A stretch of DNA of 25,180 nucleotides, taken from JBDHRG01 sp039807445. Its GTDB lineage: Bacteria > Pseudomonadota > Gammaproteobacteria > Competibacterales > Competibacteraceae. Position numbers and translations under genes: made by a program. The notes beneath the pieces are model-generated. The model made no database searches. It worked only from the letters and a program-made list of their open reading frames with translations, and had not been told where the DNA came from. How positions within the stretch are numbered: position 1 is the stretch's first letter; every line of letters starts with the position of its first letter. Positions 1 through 7,146 of this stretch are shown here, piece by piece. The stretch spans positions 1 through 25,180 of the forward strand of contig JBDHRG010000034.1 in assembly GCA_039807445.1 (NCBI GenBank). The letters are read 5' to 3'.

Positions 1-102
1 TTCCTGGCGCTGTCACGGCGGCATTCGGTCCGCCTGAGCGCCGAGCTCGCGGCGCGCGATGCCGCGGAAACGGGCACAGCGCCCGGCACTGCCCTAAGCT
101 AG
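1..102 (+). CDS. 3' end of an unidentified gene (partial)
   Basis: The first reading frame is open from the window edge to a TAG at 100-102, giving 33 residues rich in Ala, Arg and Leu (ending PGTALS). The second frame closes early. Third codon positions are mostly G or C, as in the clear genes of this window, which supports a coding tail on this strand. The fragment is too short to assign a family, and the start lies outside the window. It could also be noncoding. Confidence 0.35.
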   Translation, partial: FLALSRRHSVRLSAELAARDAAETGTAPGTALS

Positions 103-303
103 TCGGGCGCAGCCGGTATTGCGGTGGAGCCGAGGGCTGCAGACGAGCGCAGCGTGATTTCCGGCGTGGCCCCGCGCGGGCGGCGGGAGCAGCGGCTGTG
201 TGGGCGCACGCGCCGGCATGCGGAATGCGGTCCGCCCGGTGAAACAGGCTGCACGGGTTCAGGTGGCACGCGTGGTTTTTTTACGAAATATCCGTTTTCC
301 GGG
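103..303. other. Intergenic stretch with no recognisable gene
   Basis: Between the first stop codon and the lipoprotein promoter I see no convincing gene. Short open frames exist on both strands (about 86-90 codons), but they mirror each other, lack ribosome binding sites and give low-complexity Arg/Pro-rich products. The AT content rises from about 275 onward, leading into the promoter. Confidence 0.5.
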
Positions 304-331
304 TTGGCAAAATCGGGTGAACGAATACACT
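304..331 (+). promoter_or_regulatory. Probable sigma70 promoter of the murein lipoprotein gene
   Basis: TTGGCA at 304-309 (5 of 6 to the -35 consensus) and TACACT at 326-331 (4 of 6 to the -10) are 16 bp apart in a locally AT-rich stretch. Transcription would start near 337-338, leaving a leader of about 60 nt. Just at that point lies a 6-bp stem (GTGCTT/AAGCAC, 337-342 with 352-357, 9-nt loop), so the mRNA could begin with a hairpin. Confidence 0.5.
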
Positions 332-397
332 TAGGCGTGCTTTGTTGCGGGAAGCACAACCCGTGTGTCAATTATGCATCATAAAGGAGTGCATGCC

Positions 398-634
398 ATG
401 AAGAACCTGGTCAAGCTGTCCGCCCTTGCCGCTCTGGCCGCTCTGTCGGTCGGCTGCGCCAGCACCAGCGACCTGGAGGCCGTCCGCGCCGAAGCCCAGA
501 AGGCCCAGGCCACCGCCAACCAGGCCCTGGACGTCGCCAACCGCGCCAACGCCACCGCCAACGAAGCCAAGGCGATCTCGGCGGATAACAGCGAGAAGCT
601 GAACCGCGCGTTCAAGAAGTCGATGTACAAGTAA
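398..634 (+). CDS. lpp: Murein lipoprotein, OprI/Lpp-type (alanine-zipper)
   Basis: A 78-residue outer-membrane lipoprotein that tethers the outer membrane to peptidoglycan. The signal peptide (MKNLVKLSALAALAALSVG) ends in a lipobox with Cys20 as the lipidated residue. The -3 position is Ser rather than the usual Leu. The mature part of 59 residues matches the length of Lpp/OprI and is one long Ala-rich coiled coil (repeats such as AEAQKAQATANQAL). It ends in Tyr-Lys, and the terminal Lys is the residue normally linked to peptidoglycan. The start at 398 is chosen because AAGGAG (384-389) lies 8 nt upstream and the lipobox then falls at residue 20. An in-frame GTG at 365 would spoil the signal peptide. 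A strong terminator follows. The L,D-transpeptidase that could attach it is the convergent neighbour. Confidence 0.9.
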   Translation: MKNLVKLSALAALAALSVGCASTSDLEAVRAEAQKAQATANQALDVANRANATANEAKAISADNSEKLNRAFKKSMYK

Positions 635-652
635 TCGGCGCTTCGCTTTCGC

Positions 653-682
653 AAAAAAGCCCGGCTCCGGCCGGGCTTTTTT
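653..682. terminator. Bidirectional rho-independent terminator
   Basis: A6 - GCCCGGC - TCCG - GCCGGGC - T6: a perfect 7-bp GC stem (659-665 with 670-676) with a four-base loop, flanked by A and T tracts. It can therefore stop transcription from both sides. It lies between the convergent lipoprotein (stop at 634) and L,D-transpeptidase (stop at 725) genes. Confidence 0.92.
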
Positions 683-724
683 ATGGACGCCGTTCGTGAT
701 CGGCGCAGCTGCCTGCCGCCGGCG

Positions 725-1783
725 TCACGGGCGCGGGCGCGCCGCTGCGGGGACCGCCGGCAGCGGGCGGGCGCCTGCCGGTGCGGCGGTGGCCTGTCCG
801 GCTGCCGGGCTGACAGGGACCCGGGGGGGCTCGGCCAGTGGCGCCTGCGCGACGGCGGGGGCCGGCGGCGTGATCGCGACCGGCAGGCCGCTCGCCTGGC
901 GCACCACGGTGTCGACGATGTCGGGCGCGATCAGCGGCGTGGCGCCGAGGCTGGTGCGCACCGCCTGCACCGTTTCGGCGACCTGCTGCTCGGTGGGCTC
1001 CTGGTCTTCCTCGAGCGGCGAGTGGTACTCGAGGTAGACGGTGCCGTCGCTGCCGCGGCCGAGCTTCCAGGTCTGGTTGACCAGCGTCACCGGCGTGCCG
1101 ACCGGAACGTCGGGGAACAGTGCCTCGACGTCTTCGGGGTACATGCGTATGCAGCCGTGCGTCACGCGCATGCCGATGCCGTTCGGGTTGTTGGTGCCGT
1201 GGATCAGGTAGCCGGGGATGCCGAGGCGCATCGCGCGCGTGCCGAGCGGGTTGTCCGGACCGCCGGGCACCACGTCGGGCAGCGGATCGCCCTTGGCGGC
1301 GTGTTCGGCTTTGATCGAGGCCGGCGGGTACCAGCTCGGATTGACCTGCTTGGCGGTGACCGAGGTCCGCCCGAGCGGGGTCTTCCAGTCCATGCGGCCG
1401 ATGCTGACCGCGTAGGTCTTCACCGTACCGCTGCCGCGCGGGTAGTAGTACAGCCGCATCTCCGGGATGTTGACGACGATGCCTTCGCGCGGCGCGGCCG
1501 GCAGCACGTGCTGCGTCGGCAGCACCACCGGCATGCCGTCGCCGGGCAGCCAGCGGTCGACGCCGGGGTTGGCAGCGACGATTTCGTCGTAGCCGAGGCC
1601 GGTGCGCCGGGCGATGTCGAGGAAGGTGTCTTCGTGCTGCGCAGGCTCGATCTGGATCTGGCCGACCAGGTCGACCTCGGCCGGCGGCAGCGGGTAGACC
1701 TCGGCCTTGCCGTGGGCGGCGAGCACGGGTGCGAGCAGGCCGAGCGCGGCGAGCCAGCGGCGGAAAGGGGGCGGGGTGCGCAT
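725..1783 (-). CDS. L,D-transpeptidase (ErfK/YbiS/YcfS/YnhG type)
   Basis: A 352-residue periplasmic enzyme. The signal peptide covers about residues 1-27. A LysM-like segment follows at about 48-90, with sequence such as DTFLDIARRTGLGYDEIVAANPG. The YkuD catalytic domain spans about 100-235. It carries HGTN (195-198) and the active-site run RVTHGCIRMYPED with His209 and Cys211. The tail after about 290 is Pro/Ala-rich and poorly structured. In enterobacteria this subfamily joins the Lpp C-terminal Lys to meso-diaminopimelate or makes 3-3 crosslinks. The facing OprI-type lipoprotein gene fits the first role, but substrate choice is inferred. The ATG at 1783 is chosen because the signal peptide begins there and CCAGGAG sits about 12 nt upstream. 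Confidence 0.9.
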   Translation of the reverse strand: MRTPPPFRRWLAALGLLAPVLAAHGKAEVYPLPPAEVDLVGQIQIEPAQHEDTFLDIARRTGLGYDEIVAANPGVDRWLPGDGMPVVLPTQHVLPAAPREGIVVNIPEMRLYYYPRGSGTVKTYAVSIGRMDWKTPLGRTSVTAKQVNPSWYPPASIKAEHAAKGDPLPDVVPGGPDNPLGTRAMRLGIPGYLIHGTNNPNGIGMRVTHGCIRMYPEDVEALFPDVPVGTPVTLVNQTWKLGRGSDGTVYLEYHSPLEEDQEPTEQQVAETVQAVRTSLGATPLIAPDIVDTVVRQASGLPVAITPPAPAVAQAPLAEPPRVPVSPAAGQATAAPAGARPLPAVPAAARPRP

Positions 1784-1817
1784 CGGGGTCGTGAACTCCT
1801 GGAGAAAAAAGACCGGT

Positions 1818-1823
1818 ATTATA
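1818..1823 (-). promoter_or_regulatory. Consensus -10 box for the L,D-transpeptidase gene
   Basis: Read on the minus strand this is a perfect TATAAT. It lies 35 bp before the ATG at 1783, which implies a leader of about 28 nt. No good -35 box is visible 16-18 bp upstream (TGCCAG at 17 bp), so the promoter may need an activator or be of another type. Confidence 0.4.
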
Positions 1824-1932
1824 AGCACTTCGCGCCCGGTCTGGCACGCGGCGATCGGAGCGGGCAGCGCGTGGCGGTTGTCGGCGGGCGGCTTCGGCGG
1901 CGACAATCGCAGGCCCGCACGGAGGAACGACC

Positions 1933-2370
1933 ATGGAATACCGCCTGAGCACCTACGACGATCTCGCCGTCGGCCGCCGCGCCCAGTTCGCCAAGACCAT
2001 CACCGAAGCCGATGTCGCGCACTTCGTCGCCTTCACCGGCGACGTCAACCCGCTGCACGTCGACGCCGAGTTCGCCCGGCGGACCTTCTTCGGTCAGCGC
2101 ATCGCGCAAGGCATGCTGTCGGCGTCGCTGCTGTCGACGCTGGTCGGCATGTCGCTGCCCGGCACCGGTGCGATCTACCGCTCGCAGACGCTCGAGTTCC
2201 TGCGCCCGGTGCATTTCGGCGACACGCTGACCGCGACGCTCGAAGTCACCGCGGTCGACGCCACGGCCGAGCGCATCGAGATGGACGCCTGGATCGACAA
2301 CCAGCGCGGCGAGCGCGTGCTCCAGGGCAAGGCGGTGGCGTCGCTGCTGCGCGGGCTGCGCCAGGCCTGA
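1933..2370 (+). CDS. MaoC-like (R)-enoyl-CoA hydratase
   Basis: A 145-residue cytoplasmic hot-dog-fold protein of the MaoC/PhaJ family. These enzymes add water to trans-2-enoyl-CoA to give (R)-3-hydroxyacyl-CoA, linking fatty acid oxidation to polyhydroxyalkanoate or other lipid pathways. The hydratase signature is present as FTGDVNPLHVD at residues 34-44, with the catalytic pair Asp37 and His42. It is followed by the usual FGQRIAQGM stretch. Length is normal for single-domain members. GGAGGA (1921-1926) precedes the ATG by 6 nt. The asparaginase gene starts 29 bp after its stop and is probably cotranscribed. Substrate chain length cannot be read from the sequence. Confidence 0.88.
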   Translation: MEYRLSTYDDLAVGRRAQFAKTITEADVAHFVAFTGDVNPLHVDAEFARRTFFGQRIAQGMLSASLLSTLVGMSLPGTGAIYRSQTLEFLRPVHFGDTLTATLEVTAVDATAERIEMDAWIDNQRGERVLQGKAVASLLRGLRQA

Positions 2371-2399
2371 ACGCGTCTCACGTTTCACGAGGTCGATGA

Positions 2400-3413
2400 A
2401 TGGGCAAACGCGTCTACGTCGCCTACACCGGCGGCACGATCGGCATGGTGCAGACCGCCGAGGGTTACGCCCCGGCGCCGGGGCTGCTCGAGCGGCTGCT
2501 GCACGAAGTGCCGCAGCTCGGTTCGGCGCCGGTGCCGGCGTTCGATGTGCACGAGTTCGAGGTGCTGCTCGACAGCGCCAACATGGCGCCGGCCGACTGG
2601 AACCGCATCGCCGCAGACATCGCCGCGCACTACGCCGACTACGACGGCTTCGTCGTGCTGCACGGCACCGACACGATGGCGTACACCGCATCGGCCCTGT
2701 CGTTCATGCTCGAGGGGCTCGACAAGCCGGTGATCCTGACCGGCTCGCAGATCCCGCTGTGCGAAGCGCGCAACGATGCGCGCGACAACCTGATCGATGC
2801 GCTGATCCTGGCCGGGCACTACCCGATCCCCGAGGTGTGCCTGGCGTTCAACGGCAAGGTGCTGCGCGGCAACCGCGCGGTGAAGGTCAAGTCGGCGGGG
2901 CTCGGCGCCTTCGAGTCGCCCAGCTATCCGCCGCTGGCCGAGCTCGGCATCGACATACGCGTGCACCGCGAGCGCATGCTCGGCCCGGCGCGCACGCCGT
3001 TCCGCGTCCAGCCCTGCGGCGCGGCGCCGGTCGCCGCGGTGCGCCTGTTCCCCGGCATCTCGGCCGAGTTCATCGCCAACATCGCGCATCCACCACTGGC
3101 CGGGCTGGTGCTCGAATGCTACGGCGCCGGCAACGGCCCGGTGCGCGACCCGGCCTTCCTCGAGGCGCTGCGCGAGGCCAGCGCGCGCGGCGTGGTGATC
3201 GTCGACGTCAGCCAGTGCCTCAATGGCCACGTCGATCTCGGCAGCTACGCCGCCGGTTCGGCGCTGGCGCGCGCCGGCGTGATCGGCGGCTTCGACATGA
3301 CGGTCGAGGCGGCGCTGACCAAGCTGATCTGGCTGTTCGAGCTCGGCCTCGAACCCGAGGCGATCCGGCGCGAGATGCAGCGCGATCTGCGCGGCGAGCT
3401 GACGCGGACGTAG
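2400..3413 (+). CDS. ansA: Type I (cytoplasmic) L-asparaginase
   Basis: A 337-residue enzyme hydrolysing L-asparagine to aspartate and ammonia. Length agrees with E. coli AnsA (338), and there is no signal peptide, which marks the cytosolic low-affinity type. Both asparaginase signatures are present: YTGGTIGM at residues 9-16 with nucleophile Thr13, and HGTDTM at 88-93 with Thr90 and Asp91. The next stretch (VILTGSQIPL) and the later AFESPSYPPLAELGI segment match the AnsA subfamily. The ATG at 2400 has GAGG about 8 nt upstream. An out-of-frame ATG at 2396 is not used. It sits between a MaoC hydratase and a DoxX protein, with no obvious pathway link. Confidence 0.93.
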   Translation: MGKRVYVAYTGGTIGMVQTAEGYAPAPGLLERLLHEVPQLGSAPVPAFDVHEFEVLLDSANMAPADWNRIAADIAAHYADYDGFVVLHGTDTMAYTASALSFMLEGLDKPVILTGSQIPLCEARNDARDNLIDALILAGHYPIPEVCLAFNGKVLRGNRAVKVKSAGLGAFESPSYPPLAELGIDIRVHRERMLGPARTPFRVQPCGAAPVAAVRLFPGISAEFIANIAHPPLAGLVLECYGAGNGPVRDPAFLEALREASARGVVIVDVSQCLNGHVDLGSYAAGSALARAGVIGGFDMTVEAALTKLIWLFELGLEPEAIRREMQRDLRGELTRT

Positions 3414-3490
3414 CGGCGCGCGCCGCGAGCGGCTATCCGTTTCGACTGATCACCACACCCGCGCGCCGCCCGGCGCGAAAGGAGTCCGCC

Positions 3491-3862
3491 GTGAGCACCA
3501 TCGTCCATCTGGGCGCGCGCATCCTGCCCGCGCACATGTTCGTCATTTCCGGCTGGGGCAAGATCGGCGGCTATGCCGCGACCCAGACCTACATGGCTTC
3601 GCAGGGCGTACCCGGCGCGCTGCTGCCGCTGGTGATCCTGCTCGAGCTCGGCGGCGGGCTGTGCATCGCCGCCGGCTGGTTCACGCGCTGGGTGGCGCTG
3701 GCGCTGGCCGTGTTCAGCGTGGCTTCGGCGCTGCTGTTCCATATGGACTGGTCCGTCCAGGGGCAGCAGATCCAGTTCATGAAGAACCTGACGATCGCCG
3801 GCGGCTTCCTGCTGCTGTTCCAGCACGGCGCCTCGAACCCGAGCGTCGATACGCGGGGGTGA
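3491..3862 (+). CDS. DoxX family inner-membrane protein
   Basis: A 123-residue protein with about four hydrophobic helices: roughly residues 5-20, 43-62, 66-85 and 98-112. The DoxX-type features are an N-terminal LGARILPAHMFVISGWGKI stretch and the ELGGGLCIAAGWFTRWVAL loop-helix. Family members are small membrane proteins linked to respiratory or thiol-oxidant functions in some organisms; the exact role is generally unknown. The GTG start at 3491 is chosen because AAAGGAG lies 7 nt upstream and it gives the expected family length. It follows ansA by 77 bp. The stop lies 12 bp from the end of the convergent metallopeptidase gene, with no terminator between them. Confidence 0.85.
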   Translation: MSTIVHLGARILPAHMFVISGWGKIGGYAATQTYMASQGVPGALLPLVILLELGGGLCIAAGWFTRWVALALAVFSVASALLFHMDWSVQGQQIQFMKNLTIAGGFLLLFQHGASNPSVDTRG

Positions 3863-3874
3863 GGGGAAGACGCT

Positions 3875-5830
3875 TCACGGCGCCTCTTCGCGGACCGCGT
3901 AGCGGCGTAGCGGCGCGGCCCAGTCGCCCTTGGCGCCGACGCGGCCCGCGTCGTCGAGCACCAGCCAACCCTGGCGGCCGTAGTGGGGCAGCCGGCGGGC
4001 GAGTTCGGCGAGGCGCGTCGCGTCGGCGGCCGAGACCACGAGCAGCGGCCGATCGCCGAGGCGCGCCGCCCAGGCATGGGCCCGGCCGCTGCCGACTTCG
4101 CGCGGGCGGCTCAGCCCGTGCCGGCCGAGCCAGCCATCGACCGCCGCTGGCGGGCCGACCAGCAGCAGCGCGCCTGCGCCGTCCTCGTCGCGCGCCGGCG
4201 CGTCGAGCAGGCGCGCGGCGAGCGCGCGGGCCGCTTCCCGGTATTGCGCGTCGGTGTCGAGCACCGCCAGCCGCGGGGCTGCGGCGACCATGGTATCGCG
4301 CACGCTGGCGGGCAACTCCTCGGGCGCGAGCCGGCGCGGCACGGTGTAGTCGGGGTCGATCACCAGCGCGTCCGGGCGCTGGTCGAGCCACAGCGTCAGC
4401 TCGGCCGCGATGGCGTCGAACTCGACGCGGTACAGCTCGGTGCCGGCGCTGGTGGTGATCGCGAGCGGCAGGCGCAGGTGGCGTGCCGGCGCGTCCTGGC
4501 GCAGCTTCAGCCGCAGCGGCCAGAGCCCGTCTTCGCCCGCGGGGCGGGTCGCCGCGTCTTCGATCGCGATGCTCGGCAGCCCCGGGCGGTCGATCCAGTC
4601 GGCCTTGAAGCGCGCCAGGCTGCGGCCCGAAGCCAGCTCGAAGGCGTCGATCAGGTCGTCCCATGAGGCGGCGCGGCCGCGCTGCTCGGGCCAGAAGTAC
4701 AGCCGCAGCGCGCGCTCGAAGGTCTCCGCGCCGATCGTCTCGCGCAGCAGCAGCAGCGCGAACGCTGCCTTGCGGTAGCCGACGATCTGCGAAGCGCCGT
4801 GGAAGCGCGCGCCGAACGCGCTCAGCGCCACGTCCTCCGAAGTCGGCACCGCGGCGAAGTCGCGCAGCCAGTCGAGCCGCAGCGCGCGCGCCGCCGCCGC
4901 GCCCTCGGCTTCCCGCGCGGCGTAGTCGGCCATCAGCGTGGTCAGCCCTTCGGCCCAGTTGCCGCGCGCGGCGTCGATGCGCACGCCGAGCCCCCACCAC
5001 TGGTGCAAGACTTCGTGCGCCAGCGAGCTGGCGCGGATGAACGGCAGGCGCAGCACGTCTTCGCCGAGCGCGGTCATGCCCGGCAGCGCGACGCCGAGCG
5101 GCAGCGGGCTCGAGACCAGAGTGAAGTCCGCGTGCGGGTAGGGACCGATCGCCGCCGAATAGCGCATCAGCGCGGCGGCTGCGGCGTCGCGGTAGCCTTC
5201 GGCGAGCCCGGCGACGGCCGGTGCGAAGTAGCTCCGTACCCGCAGCGGCGGACTGCCGGCGCGCGCGACGTGCGCCTCGCCGAGTTCCCACGGACCGGTG
5301 AGCAGCGTCGGCCCGGCGTCCGGCGCTTCCGAGGCGAATTCGGCGCGGTAGCCGTCGGCGTGCGCCGCTTCGCGCAGCCGCCGCCCCGACGCCACGCCGC
5401 GCTGCCCGGGCGGCAGCCGCAGTCGCAGCCGCCAGTCGAAGGCTGCGGCGGCCGGCGCCGGGTACCAGCCGCTGCCCTCGGGTAGCACGCTGCCGCGGGC
5501 GTCGACGGCCGGCCGCACCGGCGCCGGACCCTCGCCGGCGCCGTCGAGCCCCGGCAGCGTGCCGCGGTAGCGGATCGCGCTGGCGCCGGGTTTGTGCCAG
5601 CGCACCCAGTCGGGGCCGCGCGCGGCGGCGCGCCAGGATCTGCCGTCGGCGTCGGGCAGCGGCTCGAGGCCCACGGCGAGCGTCCAGCCCGCGCTCGGCG
5701 GCGGGCTGATCTTCGCCTCGGCCTCGAGCGTGCGCGTAGCCGGATCGAGTTTCAGGGTCAGGTCGAGCGTGTCGGCGGCGGCCAGCGAAGCCGCACAGCC
5801 GAGCGCGCATCCGAGCAGGGCATGTCGCAT
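3875..5830 (-). CDS. M1-like zinc metallopeptidase, exported
   Basis: A 651-residue protein with a signal peptide (about 1-19, ending SLAAA). Residues 20-200 form a beta-rich N-terminal region and about 200-400 the gluzincin domain. Zinc ligands are His272 and His276 in HEVLHQWWG, plus Glu294 in GNWAEGL; Glu273 is the general base. A tyrosine in QIVGYRKAAF matches the transition-state Tyr of M1 enzymes. Two departures from M1 are visible: GAMEN is replaced by GMTALG, and the HExxH-to-Glu gap is 17 residues, one short of the usual 18. A C-terminal region of about 200 residues (from about 450) is not a domain I recognise. It is probably the last gene of an operon with the GH17-GT2 and ChaN-PDZ genes. 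No clear ribosome binding site is seen before the ATG. Confidence 0.82.
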   Translation of the reverse strand: MRHALLGCALGCAASLAAADTLDLTLKLDPATRTLEAEAKISPPPSAGWTLAVGLEPLPDADGRSWRAAARGPDWVRWHKPGASAIRYRGTLPGLDGAGEGPAPVRPAVDARGSVLPEGSGWYPAPAAAAFDWRLRLRLPPGQRGVASGRRLREAAHADGYRAEFASEAPDAGPTLLTGPWELGEAHVARAGSPPLRVRSYFAPAVAGLAEGYRDAAAAALMRYSAAIGPYPHADFTLVSSPLPLGVALPGMTALGEDVLRLPFIRASSLAHEVLHQWWGLGVRIDAARGNWAEGLTTLMADYAAREAEGAAAARALRLDWLRDFAAVPTSEDVALSAFGARFHGASQIVGYRKAAFALLLLRETIGAETFERALRLYFWPEQRGRAASWDDLIDAFELASGRSLARFKADWIDRPGLPSIAIEDAATRPAGEDGLWPLRLKLRQDAPARHLRLPLAITTSAGTELYRVEFDAIAAELTLWLDQRPDALVIDPDYTVPRRLAPEELPASVRDTMVAAAPRLAVLDTDAQYREAARALAARLLDAPARDEDGAGALLLVGPPAAVDGWLGRHGLSRPREVGSGRAHAWAARLGDRPLLVVSAADATRLAELARRLPHYGRQGWLVLDDAGRVGAKGDWAAPLRRYAVREEAP

Positions 5831-5884
5831 GGTGCGGTTGGTCGGTTGAGTCGGTTGGTCGCGGCGCCCGCGGTGCAGGCGACC

Positions 5885-7072
5885 TCAGCTTTCGGGCGGG
5901 AACTTGGCCAGCACCAGGCGCGTACGTCCGCGGCGCTCGACCGCCATCGGCAGCCAGCTGCCCGGCGGCTGGCGCCGTACCCGTGCGCTGACCTCGAGGA
6001 CGCTCTTGACCTCGCGCCCGGCGAGCGCGCGGATCCAGTCGCCGGGGCGCAGCGCGGCGGCTGCGGCGACGCTGCCCTCGAGCACCCGGTCGATGCGAAC
6101 GCCGCCCTCGGTTTCGCTGAGCAGCACGCCCAGCGTGGCCTGCGGCGGGGGCGCCAGCGCGGCCATCGCATCGAGCCCGAACAGCGCGTCGGCGTAGCCG
6201 GGCACCAGGCCGTCGCACGGCGCCGGGTCCCAGGGCTGCAAGTGGCGCACGCGCTCGAGCCCGAGCGCGCGCAACTGGTGCGGCACGCCGTAACCGTTGA
6301 CCAGGTGCCCGGCGCCGACGATGCCGACCACCAGCGGCGCATCGGCGGCGCGCGCGCGTACGGCGATCGCCTCGGCCATCGCCCGGTCCCAGACCAGCTG
6401 GCTCTCGACGAAGCGTTCGAAGCGCGCCTCGCGCTCCGGTTCGGCGTCGCGCCGGTGCGCATCGAAGCTGTCGCGCAGCCAGCTGACGTAATCCGGCGAG
6501 GGTCGGGTCGGGTCGCCGACGCCTTCGCGCTCGGCCGGCGGCACCGCCTGCCAGCCCTCGGCGCCGACGCGCCGTACCAGGCTGCGCTCGACGTTCAGCG
6601 CCAGCAGCGGCACGCGGTTCATGCGCGCGAAGTGCAGGAGCGGCAGGTAGAGCTGCGGATCGTAGCGCCAGATGCGGTCCCACTCGGCCTGTTTCAGGAA
6701 CTCGGCTTCGGACAGGCTGCCGGCGACCCAGCGGTCGAGCACCGGCTGCAGCCGGCGCGGGAACATCTCCATGCCGATCGCGAGCTGCGGGCGCAGCGCG
6801 TGCAGCGCCGCCAGCGTCTGCAGCTGCCAGCGGTGGTGCTCGGCGCTGTCGTGGCGCTCGCCGAGCAGCACCGCCTGCATCGACGCCAGCTCGCGCAGCA
6901 GCGCTTGTTCGGCGATCGGCGTTGCGGTGGCTTCGCCCGGCGCGGCCCAGCGTCCGGGCGGCACGCAATGCTCGGACGACACCTGCGCGCCGGCGAGCGT
7001 CGGCAGCAACAGCAGGCAGGCAGCCAGGCGGCGGGCGGCCAAGCGGGGAGCGGGATGGGCGTTCACGGACAC
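5885..7072 (-). CDS. ChaN/Tiki-superfamily protein fused to a C-terminal PDZ domain
   Basis: A 395-residue exported protein. The signal peptide is about residues 1-29 (ends LAGA). Residues about 60-290 form the ChaN-type domain, with LLGERHDSAEHHRWQ (69-83), GMEMFPRRLQP (100-110) and GAGH (253-256). ChaN of Campylobacter binds haem and is iron-regulated, and the wider Tiki/TraB fold includes proteins proposed to be metalloproteases. A PDZ domain follows at about 312-392 (GVRIDRVLEGSVAAAAALRP). The role here is inferred: periplasmic or outer-membrane haem/iron handling or proteolysis. The GTG at 7072 is chosen because GAGGTGA lies 5 nt upstream; GTG at 7066 or 7081 is also possible. It lies 74 bp after the glycosyltransferase gene and 54 bp before the metallopeptidase gene, so all three are probably cotranscribed. 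Confidence 0.85.
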   Translation of the reverse strand: MSVNAHPAPRLAARRLAACLLLLPTLAGAQVSSEHCVPPGRWAAPGEATATPIAEQALLRELASMQAVLLGERHDSAEHHRWQLQTLAALHALRPQLAIGMEMFPRRLQPVLDRWVAGSLSEAEFLKQAEWDRIWRYDPQLYLPLLHFARMNRVPLLALNVERSLVRRVGAEGWQAVPPAEREGVGDPTRPSPDYVSWLRDSFDAHRRDAEPEREARFERFVESQLVWDRAMAEAIAVRARAADAPLVVGIVGAGHLVNGYGVPHQLRALGLERVRHLQPWDPAPCDGLVPGYADALFGLDAMAALAPPPQATLGVLLSETEGGVRIDRVLEGSVAAAAALRPGDWIRALAGREVKSVLEVSARVRRQPPGSWLPMAVERRGRTRLVLAKFPPES

Positions 7073-7146
7073 GGGACTCACCTCGACGATCGGTGTGCCC
7101 CGCGCGGCGCACCCTTTCAGCTCGACAGACGCGTCGCGCCGGTCGC

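Noticed and set aside
99..384. Short open frames on both strands in the first intergenic region
   Set aside because: They overlap each other, lack ribosome binding sites and run through the lipoprotein promoter.
3777..7112. An 1111-codon open frame on the minus strand
   Set aside because: Low-complexity Ala/Arg-rich translation that is a frame shadow of the M1-like and ChaN genes, with no domain or start signal.
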